From M3007 sp037445225 (GTDB taxonomy: Bacteria; Bacteroidota; Bacteroidia; Chitinophagales; Saprospiraceae), in the NCBI GenBank assembly GCA_037445225.1, contig JBBIKW010000008.1:1-64000 (forward strand): DNA of 64,000 nt, in the 5' to 3' direction. The notes under the pieces are model-generated. The model saw only the letters and a program-made list of their open reading frames with translations, searched no databases and was not told the DNA's origin. Below, one piece after another: positions 1-8,944 of the stretch. Every line of letters begins with the position of its first letter. Position 1 is the first letter of the stretch. The position numbers and the translations under genes are program-made.

Positions 1-5
1 AGAGC

Positions 6-120
6 AGTTGGTGCCTATAGCGACGGGGTTCACCTCTTCCCATTCCGAACAGAGTCGTTAAGCCCGCCAGCGCCGATGGTACTGCGGTCGATGCCGCGGG
101 AGAGTAGGTCGGTGCCAACT
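6..120 (+). rRNA. rrf: 5S ribosomal RNA
   Basis: Matches the bacterial 5S pattern, including CCATTCCGAACAGA and the GAGAGTAGGTC segment near the 3' end. Bases 6-15 pair with 111-120 to form the closing helix (two G-U pairs), which sets the ends. It is the last gene of an rRNA operon whose 23S gene lies before the window; only five bases of spacer are visible. A terminator follows eight bases later. Confidence 0.95.
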
Positions 121-166
121 AAAAAATATCCCTGTTTGCGCTAATGCGCAGGCAGGGATTTTTTAT
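121..166. terminator. bidirectional intrinsic terminator after the rRNA operon
   Basis: Arms 128-134 (ATCCCTG) and 153-159 (CAGGGAT) pair, with an inner GCGC/GCGC helix closing a TAAT loop. A T-run follows on the plus strand (159-164) and an A-run precedes on the other side (121-126), so it can end both the rRNA operon and the leftward DUF2752 gene. That gene's TAG stop (141-143) lies inside the hairpin. Confidence 0.85.
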
Positions 167-464
167 TGGGCAGCACTCTCTTAATGGCTTTGTAAGTCCA
201 AACAAGCCAAATAACTCCGAGCAAAGGGCCAACGATAAAGCTGCCAGCATTGTAGAAGAGTGCCATCTCGAAATCCAGATGAATAAGGTGCATGACCGCT
301 CGCGTCATGCCGCAGCCCAAGCACTCCACATCGAAAAAGCGCTTGGAGGGGCATACGGGTGCACCGCCATCAAAGAAGTCAGCCGGCAAATAGAGAAGCA
401 CTATAGGTATGGCCAGAAGGAGAAGAAGCCATACCCTATTCCATGCAGTTGCTCGATTTGTCAT
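141..464 (-). CDS. DUF2752 small membrane protein
   Basis: A 107-residue protein of the DUF2752 family; function unknown. It shows the family signature: a CP pair followed by CLGCGMTRA, between hydrophobic segments (N-terminal LLLLLAIPIVLLYL and a C-terminal stretch ending in GPLLGVIWLVWTY). The two cysteine clusters suggest metal or redox binding, but this is not established. A longer reading would begin at 488, but that codon lies inside the terminator of the upstream gene (474-515), so the ATG at 464 is preferred. The stop codon lies in the hairpin of the rRNA-operon terminator. No own promoter was recognised; it may depend on read-through from the Pmp3-like gene. Confidence 0.8.
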   Translation of the reverse strand: MTNRATAWNRVWLLLLLAIPIVLLYLPADFFDGGAPVCPSKRFFDVECLGCGMTRAVMHLIHLDFEMALFYNAGSFIVGPLLGVIWLVWTYKAIKRVLPNKKSLPAH

Positions 465-473
465 ATGCACCTT

Positions 474-515
474 AAAAAAACGGAGCACCCAACCGAAAAG
501 ATGTCAGGTGCTCCG
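474..515 (-). terminator. intrinsic terminator of the Pmp3-like gene
   Basis: On the minus strand a 9-bp stem (CGGAGCACC, 507-515, with GGTGCTCCG, 481-489) encloses a 17-base loop and is followed by seven T (474-480). It sits just after the Pmp3-like stop and before the DUF2752 start. Confidence 0.85.
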
Positions 516-531
516 CTGAAAGTAGGTGAGT

Positions 532-987
532 TTAATTGGGATAGTAGTCCTTCATCTTCACCAACGCATGGATAAATCCAGGTAGCCAGCACAGCAGCGT
601 CAGGATCAAGTTCACGACCCAGTCGGAGCCGCTCCAATTTGATTTAATGCCCATGGCAAGCCAGGCCAAACCGAGAATGGCCAAGAGAATGTAGAGCCCT
701 TTCGTAATCCCATCGTCTTTCTTCAGTTCCTTCTTCAAAAACTTTTGAGCGGCTTTAAGCTTCAGTGTATTCTCAAAACCCAGGCGTTTTCCAGTCATTT
801 CCCGGTATTTGGCTGGGGTAAGCGCTAGAAACTCGCCTATACCCATTTGGAGCATTTCGGGCGTTAAAGCCTGCACTTCCACAGCATGGCGAAAGGCGTC
901 CACTGTCTGATGTGTGCCTTTTTCTACCGCGTACACAGGTGAAAGCACAGTGAGCAGTGCAACCAGTGTCGAAAGGATCATTCGCAT
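532..987 (-). CDS. YqaE/Pmp3-family membrane protein with N-terminal extension
   Basis: 151 residues. The C-terminal third is a Pmp3/UPF0057 domain: two membrane helices (around LYILLAILGLAWLAMGI and WVVNLILTLLCWLPGFIHA) with the typical LCWLPGFIHAL turn. Ordinary Pmp3 proteins are about 50-60 residues; this one adds a signal peptide (MRMILSTLVALLTVLSPVYA) and a region containing LTPAKYREMTGKRLG, a combination seen in Bacteroidota homologues. Pmp3 proteins are linked to membrane potential and ion stress in yeast; the bacterial role is unclear. A -7 box lies at 1065-1072, giving a leader of about 70 bases, and a terminator follows the gene. Confidence 0.85.
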   Translation of the reverse strand: MRMILSTLVALLTVLSPVYAVEKGTHQTVDAFRHAVEVQALTPEMLQMGIGEFLALTPAKYREMTGKRLGFENTLKLKAAQKFLKKELKKDDGITKGLYILLAILGLAWLAMGIKSNWSGSDWVVNLILTLLCWLPGFIHALVKMKDYYPN

Positions 988-1064
988 AGTGCAATCGTTT
1001 TTTAGTTAGCGCCTACTCTGTTCAAGCTTTTCGGCATCCGCTCAGGCTTCCAACAGAGCCTGCG

Positions 1065-1072
1065 CAAACTTA
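1065..1072 (-). promoter_or_regulatory. -7 promoter element (TAAGTTTG) for the Pmp3-like gene
   Basis: Exact match to the Bacteroidota -7 consensus TAnnTTTG on the minus strand, about 78 bases before the start codon. No convincing -33 element at the expected spacing. Confidence 0.5.
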
Positions 1073-1157
1073 TATCAGAAAAAGAGTAGTTGCGCTGCCC
1101 GGCGTATATTAAATAAATTCATACCCCGCATTGAAAATAAAATACGGCAATATGTAT

Positions 1158-1165
1158 TACCTTTG
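1158..1165 (+). promoter_or_regulatory. -7 promoter element (TACCTTTG) for tRNA-Ala
   Basis: Exact TAnnTTTG match ending 18 bases before the tRNA, placing transcription start about a dozen bases upstream of the mature 5' end. A TTG at 1131-1133 is a possible upstream element, although the 24-base spacing is a little long. Confidence 0.7.
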
Positions 1166-1183
1166 CAGCGCTACTCTAAAGAT

Positions 1184-1256
<73 letters not shown>

Positions 1257-1262
1257 CAAAGT

Positions 1263-1308
1263 GCGATTGGCTGCCAACAAGGCTGTTGACAGCCAATCGC
1301 CGTTTTTT
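1263..1308 (+). terminator. intrinsic terminator after tRNA-Ala
   Basis: An 11-bp perfect stem (GCGATTGGCTG at 1263-1273 with CAGCCAATCGC at 1290-1300) followed by a T-rich run (1303-1308). Confidence 0.9.
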
Positions 1309-1319
1309 ATTTGCTCGAT

Positions 1320-2897
1320 TCATTCAAACATGACGCGCTTAGCTGCTACCCCCTGCGGGAAGTAGAGCTTAGCCACGTACATGCCGCTGTTGAGGCCATT
1401 GCGCTGCAAGGCGTACGTGCTGGCATGGATGCCGCGCACGTGTCGCACCAGCCGCCCGCTGATGTCGAAGAGTTCGAGAGCCAAAATGGGGTGTTCGCTG
1501 TCAGCGTTAAACCACACCTCGCTTATAGCCGGATTGGGAAAGACCGTCAAGACCATTCCCGCATCGAAAAGCTCTTCTGCTTTCACCGAGACGCCGGGGC
1601 AATCTAAGCCCAAAGCACGGCAGGCACGCGGAGCGTAGTAGGCCAAAATAGTATCGATGTTCGCCTTGGCAATCGCCGCATCCGTATTGCAGCTGAGCGG
1701 CACGATTTGCCCGTTGGGCAACTGTGTGTTGGGCACGAACGTGTTCCACTCCCATGGGGCGGAATTATTGGCAGGGCGCAGGAATGGGAAAAAGCCTTCG
1801 CGCCCTCCGTTGATGGTTCGGGCGTATACGGAAAGCGGGTCGTTTAGCAGCCCTCCCAGTTTGAACACGTCGTTGTTGCCCAGAGAATCCTGAATAGGCT
1901 GTACGCCGCAGGAGCCCGTCACGTTAACTACAGGGAAGTTCACTCCCGGAACAATGACTAATCCGTCAGCACAAGGTGCGAAGGGATCTGCCGGCACATG
2001 GAAGGACAAGATGGGGGGCGTATTTTGATCCAACCAAGCCTTATCGCCCAAGGCACCGCCCATATTGACAGCCAATTTGAAGTCGGAGGAGTAGCCGATG
2101 TGGTTGGGAATGTACAGCGTATCGCCTATCGGGAAGCCTGTGGCTTGACTGTATAGGGTATCCACGATGCCCGGTGTCGGCTGTACGCCATATGGATCTC
2201 CGTTGTAAGCCTCGATGACCATAGGCACGCCGTTGATAATGAATTTCCCAGGTTCTGAGGTAGTCAAGATTTCGGCGTATCTATCTAAGGCAGCGGTGTT
2301 TAATGTGATGTATCCCCCTGTACCTTGACCGAAAATGACGATGCGATTGGGGTCGATGCGAAACGGGTTGTTGTTGGTAGCTGCCTCTTTGCGGAAGAAG
2401 CGAATGCAGGTACGTGCATCTTGGATGCCGCGATAGGCTGCGTTGATGAGAGTAAAGCGGCGCTGCAGTTCGTCCAACAGGTCGGGGCGCCAACCCAAGC
2501 GATAGTCGACAGAGGCGGCTACATATCCCATCTTAGCCAAGCGCGTGCAGATTTCCACCGCCGCCGGGTCGTTGCGCGTGCCGCCGCACGATTGGTTGAT
2601 GCTCAACATCGTCTGCGGATTTATCCAGGGCAAAAAATTACCCGTATGGAAGTACAGCACCAACGGACGCTCCTGCAGCGTGTCGCCCTCTGGCTCATAG
2701 ACATCCATTAACAGAGTTTCCTTAGAGGTGCGCCCCGTGATACCAATTGTAAGCACGGTATAATTCTCACCGTACGGTACGTTACTGGTTTTCTTCACAG
2801 AGGTGAACACCTCATCCAAGTAGCGATGCGGTTGGGCTTTTGTCTGAAAGGTCAGCACCATTAAGACCAACAGAAGTAAAAGTTTTACATTTTTCAT
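1320..2897 (-). CDS. T9SS-secreted alpha/beta-hydrolase-fold protein, nucleophile serine missing
   Basis: 525 residues. Signal peptide (MKNVKLLLLLVLMVLTFQTKAQ); an alpha/beta-hydrolase core resembling carboxylesterases and secreted lipases (LVLYFHTGNF as the oxyanion-hole region, YVAASVDYRLGW, then VIFGQGTGGY at the nucleophile elbow); and a C-terminal T9SS type A sorting domain (VFPNPAISEVWF ... ISGRLVRH ... SGMYVAKLYF, about residues 452-525), so it should be exported and anchored or released at the cell surface. The elbow motif G-x-S-x-G reads GQGTG, with glycine where serine should be, so esterase activity is doubtful. It lies 38 bases downstream of a TonB-dependent receptor gene on the same strand, probably as one operon; the substrate is unknown. 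Confidence 0.85.
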   Translation of the reverse strand: MKNVKLLLLLVLMVLTFQTKAQPHRYLDEVFTSVKKTSNVPYGENYTVLTIGITGRTSKETLLMDVYEPEGDTLQERPLVLYFHTGNFLPWINPQTMLSINQSCGGTRNDPAAVEICTRLAKMGYVAASVDYRLGWRPDLLDELQRRFTLINAAYRGIQDARTCIRFFRKEAATNNNPFRIDPNRIVIFGQGTGGYITLNTAALDRYAEILTTSEPGKFIINGVPMVIEAYNGDPYGVQPTPGIVDTLYSQATGFPIGDTLYIPNHIGYSSDFKLAVNMGGALGDKAWLDQNTPPILSFHVPADPFAPCADGLVIVPGVNFPVVNVTGSCGVQPIQDSLGNNDVFKLGGLLNDPLSVYARTINGGREGFFPFLRPANNSAPWEWNTFVPNTQLPNGQIVPLSCNTDAAIAKANIDTILAYYAPRACRALGLDCPGVSVKAEELFDAGMVLTVFPNPAISEVWFNADSEHPILALELFDISGRLVRHVRGIHASTYALQRNGLNSGMYVAKLYFPQGVAAKRVMFE

Positions 2898-2934
2898 AAA
2901 AACAGCATTTAGTGAGCGTTAAACGATAAAAAGG

Positions 2935-5736
2935 TCATTTCTGACGAAAGTCGTACAGCAAGCTAATATAGGCTAACCTGCCAATTCTCGGTCCTCCGTA
3001 AGTTTGAAACTGCATCTTATTTAACACATTAGACGCTCCGATTTTCAGTGTGGTATGTAAGCGCGTCGAGGTGAAATTAACTTGGGCATCTAATAGGTCA
3101 TAGGTAGGGATAAATCCCGTGAACTGAGGCGACCCTTCAAAAGTAAAGCCTTGGATCCACTTATAGATGATGTTGAATCCCCACACATTCTTGCCTTTCA
3201 GCGGAAGGTCACGGGCCGATAGGCCAATGTTATACTTATGCTCGGGTGTATTGAAGGCGGGAATAATGGGGTCATCGATTTGCGTGTTCAATCGGTTCCA
3301 AGAGTAGTTAGCTTGCGCCATGAAGTAAGTGGCAAAATAGTAGTTCAAACCGATAGCAAACCCCTGAGTAGTAACCTCATTGGTTGAGTTTGCCGCTACT
3401 CGGTAAATGCGAAGGCGATTGAATTCCGGCCCAAAAAAGCCAATAGGCAAATCTATACCGATGTTGTAACCGATGAAGTCGTTGTAGAAGCTGAAGTAGT
3501 ATCCCGCGTCTACGTAGAGCTTGTCGAATAGGGTAGTGCGCACACCCAACTCAAACGTCCGCACCTTTTCCGGCTGAATGGGCGCCACGTTGAAATACCG
3601 CAGCAAGTTGATGCTTCCTCCCGGGCGGCGACGGTATTCCTGCAGCGACTCTAAGGTAATCAGGCTGTCAAAGCCCTCTAAGTTCCCTACCAGCAGGGCG
3701 CGTCCCACATTGAGATTAAGGTATTGATCGGATAGGGTAGGGTTGCGCAGTGCACTGGAAAAGGAGAGCCGCAAGAACGTATTGGGTTTGGGATTCCATA
3801 CTACCGAAGCTGCTTGCGTGCTTACTAGTCGGAAGTTCTGGTTCTTATCCACCCTGACCGCTCCGTTCAGTTTGAATTTACCCAACGTATGCTCTATACC
3901 CGTATAGGCTCCCCATTCCATGTTGGTAATGCGTATGCCGGCCGTGTCTTTGAAGATAGTGCCTTCCGAATATGGGCGATACATGCGGCCATTCCCACCC
4001 ACTACCCATCGGTCGATAAAAGACGGTTTAAACACGTATTCTCCGTGAATATGATAAAGGGCCGATTTGTCGAAAAACAACGTACCGCCTTCGGTGGACT
4101 TTCGGGTGGTGATGGCATTGAAAAGCGAGTCAAAACGCGCCGTACCAGGAGCAAAAAAGTCTTGCGTGGGGAAAGATCCGATGGGATTACCCACGTTGGC
4201 CGCAGCTGCAGCCAAACTGTGCCAATAGGCCATAGAGTCTCGATATTCCTTCATCCAAGCATACAGCGCTGCCGTATCTCCAAGTTCGGGATAGCCGTTG
4301 GGTACCATCCGATTGAAGTAGATGTACCCTAAGTTTGACGCCGTCCACCACCGTTCATAGTCGTTGGCCCATTGTTCGTTTGATTTTGAGGCTTCTTGCA
4401 TGCGCAGGGCCGTGAAGTAGGGATCATAGGACCGACCGGCGTCTTCATTGGTGGCGTAGGCGCGAATGAAAAAGCGGTCGCGCTGGCGAAACTCTATGCG
4501 GTTTTGGAAAAACAAGATGCCGCGCAGACTAAAGCGGTTATCGCCCTGATAGACGGTTGTGCCCGACCCAAAGTTGGAGGAGATAATGAATTCGGGCGAC
4601 TCAAAATCCTTTTCAGGGCGTGTGCGAAAATGCAGCGCCAAGCCGGCTTTCAGATTTCGCGTGTCGTAGTCGACCAGATCTACTTCGCGGTAGCCGGTGC
4701 GATGGTAAATGCCTAAGCCCGCCCGAGTGTTGTTCCACCAGCTGCTACCGGTAGCGTCAAAGCGCGGTTGGTACTCGTCGCCGTAAATGTTCACCGCATC
4801 GTAGCGCCCCGGATTTTCGGCGGTAGTGTAGAAATAGCCACCCGACTGCGTACCCGTTACCGGCTCGTAGTTGTCTGCTACCCAGTCATCCGCCCTGAGA
4901 AAAAAGAGGTTAATTTTTCCAGCAAACCACTCTTTTCCGTTCTTATTTTTTAAAGCGCCAGCATATCGGAGGGCCGCTTCGAAGAGGTTGCGCTCTCCTC
5001 CCTTGACGGATGCGGCTAAACCCTTGTGGATGAAAGGGTTTTTAGTTTCCATTGAAATCACTCCGTTAAAAGCATTGGGCCCATAAAAGGCCGAGCTAGC
5101 GCCCTGCACAAGGTCAACGCTATTGACATCTAAGTCACTGGAACCCAAAAAGTTACCTAAGGAAAAGTTTAACCCCGGCGCCTGGTTATCCACGCCGTCG
5201 ATGATTTGAAGCGTTCGAACGGGACTGGTAGAATTGAACCCCCGCGTATTGATAATAGTAAATCCTAAGGAGGCCGTTGTCAGGTCAACGCCTTTCAAGT
5301 TGCCGAGGCTGTTGTAAAAGCTAAAGGAGGCGGCCTCTTTTATAGCAATGGGGTCGAGTTTTTCCACGGTGAGCGGCGCCGCTTTCTGCTTGTCGTCAAT
5401 GCGTTGCCCTCGGATAACTGTTTCCTCTATGATGACCGAGCTGGGCTGCATGCGAATGCTTATGCGCTCGCTAGCCGATGAGACGGTGACATCTTGGGCC
5501 AAATAACCCGTATATGAAACGCGCAGCGTAGTCGGTAGGGCAGCTACCTGAAGGGTAAACTCGCCGTCGTAATTCGTCATAGCTCCGCCGCCTTCCAAGA
5601 CGGATACAGTGGCGCTAATGAGGGGCTCGCCGGTTTCGGCATCGACGACTTTACCGCGCACAGCCACCTGGCCCGTCACCGGGAAAGCTAGCCACCCTAA
5701 AAATCCAAAGCTGAGAAAAATGTAGAGCTGCTTCAT
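2935..5736 (-). CDS. TonB-dependent outer-membrane receptor with carboxypeptidase-like N-domain
   Basis: 933 residues from the chosen start (MKQLYIFLSF..., a good signal peptide ending near FPVTGQ). An earlier in-frame ATG at 5802 adds 22 residues with no signal character. Order: carboxypeptidase-regulatory-like beta-sandwich (VRGKVVDAETGEPLISATV, residues ~25-105), plug domain (NTRGFNSTSPVRTLQIIDGV, VDLVQGASSAFYGPNAFNG), then a 22-strand-type barrel rich in aromatic residues ending in YISLLYDFRQK. Such receptors import substrates across the outer membrane using TonB/ExbBD energy; the ligand cannot be told. The T9SS hydrolase-fold protein is directly downstream. The leader before the gene is very AT-rich. 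Confidence 0.93.
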   Translation of the reverse strand: MKQLYIFLSFGFLGWLAFPVTGQVAVRGKVVDAETGEPLISATVSVLEGGGAMTNYDGEFTLQVAALPTTLRVSYTGYLAQDVTVSSASERISIRMQPSSVIIEETVIRGQRIDDKQKAAPLTVEKLDPIAIKEAASFSFYNSLGNLKGVDLTTASLGFTIINTRGFNSTSPVRTLQIIDGVDNQAPGLNFSLGNFLGSSDLDVNSVDLVQGASSAFYGPNAFNGVISMETKNPFIHKGLAASVKGGERNLFEAALRYAGALKNKNGKEWFAGKINLFFLRADDWVADNYEPVTGTQSGGYFYTTAENPGRYDAVNIYGDEYQPRFDATGSSWWNNTRAGLGIYHRTGYREVDLVDYDTRNLKAGLALHFRTRPEKDFESPEFIISSNFGSGTTVYQGDNRFSLRGILFFQNRIEFRQRDRFFIRAYATNEDAGRSYDPYFTALRMQEASKSNEQWANDYERWWTASNLGYIYFNRMVPNGYPELGDTAALYAWMKEYRDSMAYWHSLAAAAANVGNPIGSFPTQDFFAPGTARFDSLFNAITTRKSTEGGTLFFDKSALYHIHGEYVFKPSFIDRWVVGGNGRMYRPYSEGTIFKDTAGIRITNMEWGAYTGIEHTLGKFKLNGAVRVDKNQNFRLVSTQAASVVWNPKPNTFLRLSFSSALRNPTLSDQYLNLNVGRALLVGNLEGFDSLITLESLQEYRRRPGGSINLLRYFNVAPIQPEKVRTFELGVRTTLFDKLYVDAGYYFSFYNDFIGYNIGIDLPIGFFGPEFNRLRIYRVAANSTNEVTTQGFAIGLNYYFATYFMAQANYSWNRLNTQIDDPIIPAFNTPEHKYNIGLSARDLPLKGKNVWGFNIIYKWIQGFTFEGSPQFTGFIPTYDLLDAQVNFTSTRLHTTLKIGASNVLNKMQFQTYGGPRIGRLAYISLLYDFRQK

Positions 5737-5847
5737 AAAATTTATCAAAATACTGCCGTTTGAGGTCACAAATGACGCTATAAAAAAGTATTTTTTACAC
5801 AAAAATATTCTCTATGTGATAAGATTTTATTCTAATATCTTCTTGTT

Positions 5848-6981
5848 TTAAGATTTAATATCTTTTATAACTGCCTCAGCCAAGTATTTCCAAGAGAATC
5901 GCATTTTTTCAACGCGGGCCCCCTCAGCAAAGCTTTGCGCACGGTCGTGCTCGAAAAAATCTCTCATGGCTTCAGCAATGGCCTTAGCGTCAGGAGAGAC
6001 TACATAACCGGATGTACCGTGTTTTACAATCTCAGGTAATCCACCTACAGTGGTCACCAACATAGGTTTTTCAAAATGATAGGCTATCTGAGAAATCCCG
6101 CTTTGTGTTGCACTTTTATACGGCTGAACGACCAAATCAGCAGATGAGAAATATACGTTCACCATTTCTGAAGGAATAAAATTTAGATAAAGATAAAGGC
6201 GTTGCTGAAGGTGGTATTTGTCGATAAGCGCCTGATAGCCCTCCCAGCCGCCGTAGCATTCGCCCGCTATTACAGCATGCACATGGGGAGCTTCAGATAA
6301 GGCTTCTAATAGTAAATCTAGGCCTTTGTAGGGCCGAATAAAGCCAAAAAACAGGACGAGGGGCACGTCAGCGGGAACTCCCAGGCGCCGGCGCGCTTCC
6401 ATGCGGTCGATTGCTGAGCCATAGATGTCGTAAACAGGATGAGGGGCAAAGCGAATGGTGCTTTCATCCACCGGCTCTCCGAGGAATTGCCGGATATCTT
6501 CGCCCACCGCGCGCGACATCACCACGAAGTCGTCGCAAGAGCGCACAAAAAACTTAGCCAAAAGCCGGTCGCCTATGCGCTTTTCGTGCGGAATGATGTT
6601 GTCTACTAATGCTGTAATACGCACGGGAGCATTGCTCCATCGGCGCACTAGCCGCGCTACAGTGCCTAAACACGGCGCTAAGAAGGGCAACCAAAAACGT
6701 ACGACGACGCAATTCGGCTGTTCGCGGGCGATAGCGCGCGCGGTGGTTATCCAACTCCAGGGATGGATGGAGTTGAGATGCGTCTTAATGACTAAATCCG
6801 AAGGCGCTGGGTCGGATGAGTACTGAGTTTTCCCTGGAAAAAGAAAAGCGGGATACTGCAGCGAAAAGCTGTAGATCACCACGTCGTATCCCATGGCCCG
6901 AAGCTCTCGCGCTAAGCGCTCCGAAGACGCGGCTATACCGCCGCGCAAGGGATAGGCAGGCGTGAGTAGGACGATCTTCAT
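5848..6981 (-). CDS. glycosyltransferase family 4 (GT-B fold)
   Basis: 377 residues starting MKIVLLTPAYPLRGG, the usual glycine-rich N-terminus of GT-B enzymes. The C-terminal half has the nucleotide-sugar-binding region of GT4 enzymes: PLVLFFGFIRPYKGLDLLLEA, then SSADLVVQPYKSATQSGISQ and the E-x7-E-like segment EKPMLVTTVGGLPEIV. It transfers a sugar from an activated donor to an unknown acceptor, most likely for surface polysaccharide or LPS. A -7 box at 7009-7016 would place the transcription start near 7002, so the upstream in-frame ATG at 7011 is outside the message and 6981 is the start. It is monocistronic on the evidence here. Confidence 0.9.
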   Translation of the reverse strand: MKIVLLTPAYPLRGGIAASSERLARELRAMGYDVVIYSFSLQYPAFLFPGKTQYSSDPAPSDLVIKTHLNSIHPWSWITTARAIAREQPNCVVVRFWLPFLAPCLGTVARLVRRWSNAPVRITALVDNIIPHEKRIGDRLLAKFFVRSCDDFVVMSRAVGEDIRQFLGEPVDESTIRFAPHPVYDIYGSAIDRMEARRRLGVPADVPLVLFFGFIRPYKGLDLLLEALSEAPHVHAVIAGECYGGWEGYQALIDKYHLQQRLYLYLNFIPSEMVNVYFSSADLVVQPYKSATQSGISQIAYHFEKPMLVTTVGGLPEIVKHGTSGYVVSPDAKAIAEAMRDFFEHDRAQSFAEGARVEKMRFSWKYLAEAVIKDIKS

Positions 6982-7008
6982 GTTTGTCGTGGACGCATGC
7001 AACGGGCA

Positions 7009-7016
7009 CAAACATA
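7009..7016 (-). promoter_or_regulatory. -7 promoter element (TATGTTTG) for the family 4 glycosyltransferase
   Basis: Exact TAnnTTTG on the minus strand, 28 bases before the ATG at 6981. It decides the start: the alternative ATG at 7011 overlaps the box. Confidence 0.6.
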
Positions 7017-7045
7017 AGCAAGCGGGAGTAGGGTAGGAGGGGGAA

Positions 7046-8878
7046 CTACGGCTCTTTTCTCAGCAAATCTTCTACCGAAGTTGGCCGCCGCTGCGTTTCC
7101 CAAAAAAAGCCCTCTAGTTTTCGCGTTTCTGTGCGACTGACTTCCTGCATAGGGAAGAGCTTGCCCTTAGGTTCGCCGTAGAACTTGACACCGACAACTC
7201 GACTTTCCTCAAAATACAGCCGCATCTCACTGCATTGGCTTTCGTTGAGGCCGATGTAGCGCTTTTGGTCGTCTACTACATAGTAGAGCGCTTGCGCATT
7301 TCCCTCGACGTGCATTTCACGGGCTTCGTTTTGGTCAAAATAAACGGTATTGCGTCGCCCTTTGATCTGGTTGTACATGCGCGCGTCTTCCGATTGAACT
7401 ACGAGTGCATTTTCCCGCAACAGCATCTGGCCGATGCGGCTGTTGTGTAAGCGCAGCAGCAAGGTGTCGGCCGAGAACTGCGACGTGTCGGCCCAAAGCA
7501 CAGGGAGATTTACCTTTTTAAAAAAGTAAAAAAGGCTGTCTTTGCCGTGGTAGGCCAAGGAGTCACAAGCCCCCTGTAAATCCTTTTTGTAGATGCGCAC
7601 ATCGGGATAGGCCCAAAATATGCGGTCGTTCCGGAGGGAGTCTTCTTTTTGGGAGACCAGCGTATCGGCACTTAAAAAAAGCGTATCGCCATCCATAAGC
7701 GAGAGGAGTAACGGTCTGCCTTGGGCACCTGGCTCGCTAAAAGCACCGGTTGCCTGAACATACCCTGTGGAGCGGTTATAATCCACTTGGTGCGTTAACA
7801 AGACGTAATCCTGGGAGGTGTCGCGCCACTCAACGCGGCCCAGGGCAAGGCCGTTGCCCAGTTCGTTGTTGAAAGCCAGCGAGTCGGCCTCTATTATATA
7901 CGGAGGATCACTCACTCGGCCGCGTTTCGTCAGTCGATACTGTTGAGTACGTCGGTCGTAGTGAACCTCTTGACCGCTTAGAGTAAGGGTGCTGTCGCGG
8001 TATCGCACACTGCCCAGTAGGATGGCTTGCTCGGTCTCTGCGTTGTAGCGAATCACATCGGCGCTGGCCCAACGCTGTTTGTTTAGCTCTTCCACGTAAG
8101 CATCGCCTTCTAAGACGTATTCTTTTTTAGTGCCATAATACCGAATTTTCTGTGCTCTTCCGCGCTGACTATCCTGTTCGAATTGAGGGTTTCCCTCGAA
8201 AGAAGAGAAGTTATTTTCCAAATCGTAAAATCCACTTTCACAATACAGTCGGCTGTTTCGCTGGGTAATAAGGGTGGGCGCGACAAACCGAACGATTTCC
8301 GTTTCCGTATCGAATCGCAGCGTATCGGTTCGCAGCGTAAACTCTGGGTCTATCACCAGTACATTGCCGGCAAAGTATACCTGCTTAGCGTCGACGTCGT
8401 AATATCCACGTGTACTGGTCAGCTGGCTGGTGCGATTAGTAAGCGTACCGCCAGTTAGATACGTAGCTACTTTACGGTTCAAATCATAATGCAGCCGGTT
8501 CGTGTACAGCTCTTGATGACCACGGACTAAGACAACTTCGCCAAAAAGATCGCACCGGCGCAGATCTCCCCAATACAGTGCCGAGTCTCCGTACAAGCGC
8601 AGAGAATCGCCCTGCTCCAACAACACATTTCCGGATAAATGAGCATCGTTGGCATCCAGGAGGGCCGTATCGCAAAAAATCAACGTGTTTCCGTGCCGCA
8701 AGCGCACCATGCCTATCAACTTCTGCACGTAGCGGCCCTCGCGCAAAAAATATTCGCCCGTAAGCGAACTCTCTACTTGCACCTTCTGGGTAGTATCCTG
8801 TACTGCCGGTGCCGCTCCCTGTCCGAACAAGGCACCTGCGAAAAAAATCCATACCCCTATTGCTGCCATGCGGCCCAT
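7046..8878 (-). CDS. OstA/LptA-like LPS transport protein
   Basis: 610 residues from MGRMAAIGVW (signal peptide ending near GALFGQ); in-frame starts at 8911 and 8869 are alternatives. The body is a long series of short beta repeats of OstA/LptA/LptD-N type, seen in segments such as LSGNVLLEQGDSLRLYGD and VYFAGNVLVIDPEFTLRTDT, repeated with the pattern strand-D-S/T-L across the protein. OstA-like proteins form an extended periplasmic beta-jellyroll that carries lipopolysaccharide towards the outer membrane; Bacteroidota have long versions such as this one. It lacks an LptD barrel, so it is more likely a periplasmic bridge than the outer-membrane translocon. The DCC-family gene is divergent, 66 bases away. 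Confidence 0.85.
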   Translation of the reverse strand: MGRMAAIGVWIFFAGALFGQGAAPAVQDTTQKVQVESSLTGEYFLREGRYVQKLIGMVRLRHGNTLIFCDTALLDANDAHLSGNVLLEQGDSLRLYGDSALYWGDLRRCDLFGEVVLVRGHQELYTNRLHYDLNRKVATYLTGGTLTNRTSQLTSTRGYYDVDAKQVYFAGNVLVIDPEFTLRTDTLRFDTETEIVRFVAPTLITQRNSRLYCESGFYDLENNFSSFEGNPQFEQDSQRGRAQKIRYYGTKKEYVLEGDAYVEELNKQRWASADVIRYNAETEQAILLGSVRYRDSTLTLSGQEVHYDRRTQQYRLTKRGRVSDPPYIIEADSLAFNNELGNGLALGRVEWRDTSQDYVLLTHQVDYNRSTGYVQATGAFSEPGAQGRPLLLSLMDGDTLFLSADTLVSQKEDSLRNDRIFWAYPDVRIYKKDLQGACDSLAYHGKDSLFYFFKKVNLPVLWADTSQFSADTLLLRLHNSRIGQMLLRENALVVQSEDARMYNQIKGRRNTVYFDQNEAREMHVEGNAQALYYVVDDQKRYIGLNESQCSEMRLYFEESRVVGVKFYGEPKGKLFPMQEVSRTETRKLEGFFWETQRRPTSVEDLLRKEP

Positions 8879-8944
8879 ACTCGTATCCACCTCTATAGAG
8901 AACGGCAACATTTATCTCAACCGTTTGTTAGCCAAGTGCTGATT

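Noticed and set aside
144..575. Open frame of 143 codons on the plus strand
   Set aside because: Lies antisense to the DUF2752 gene and across the Pmp3-gene terminator; no protein-like motifs.
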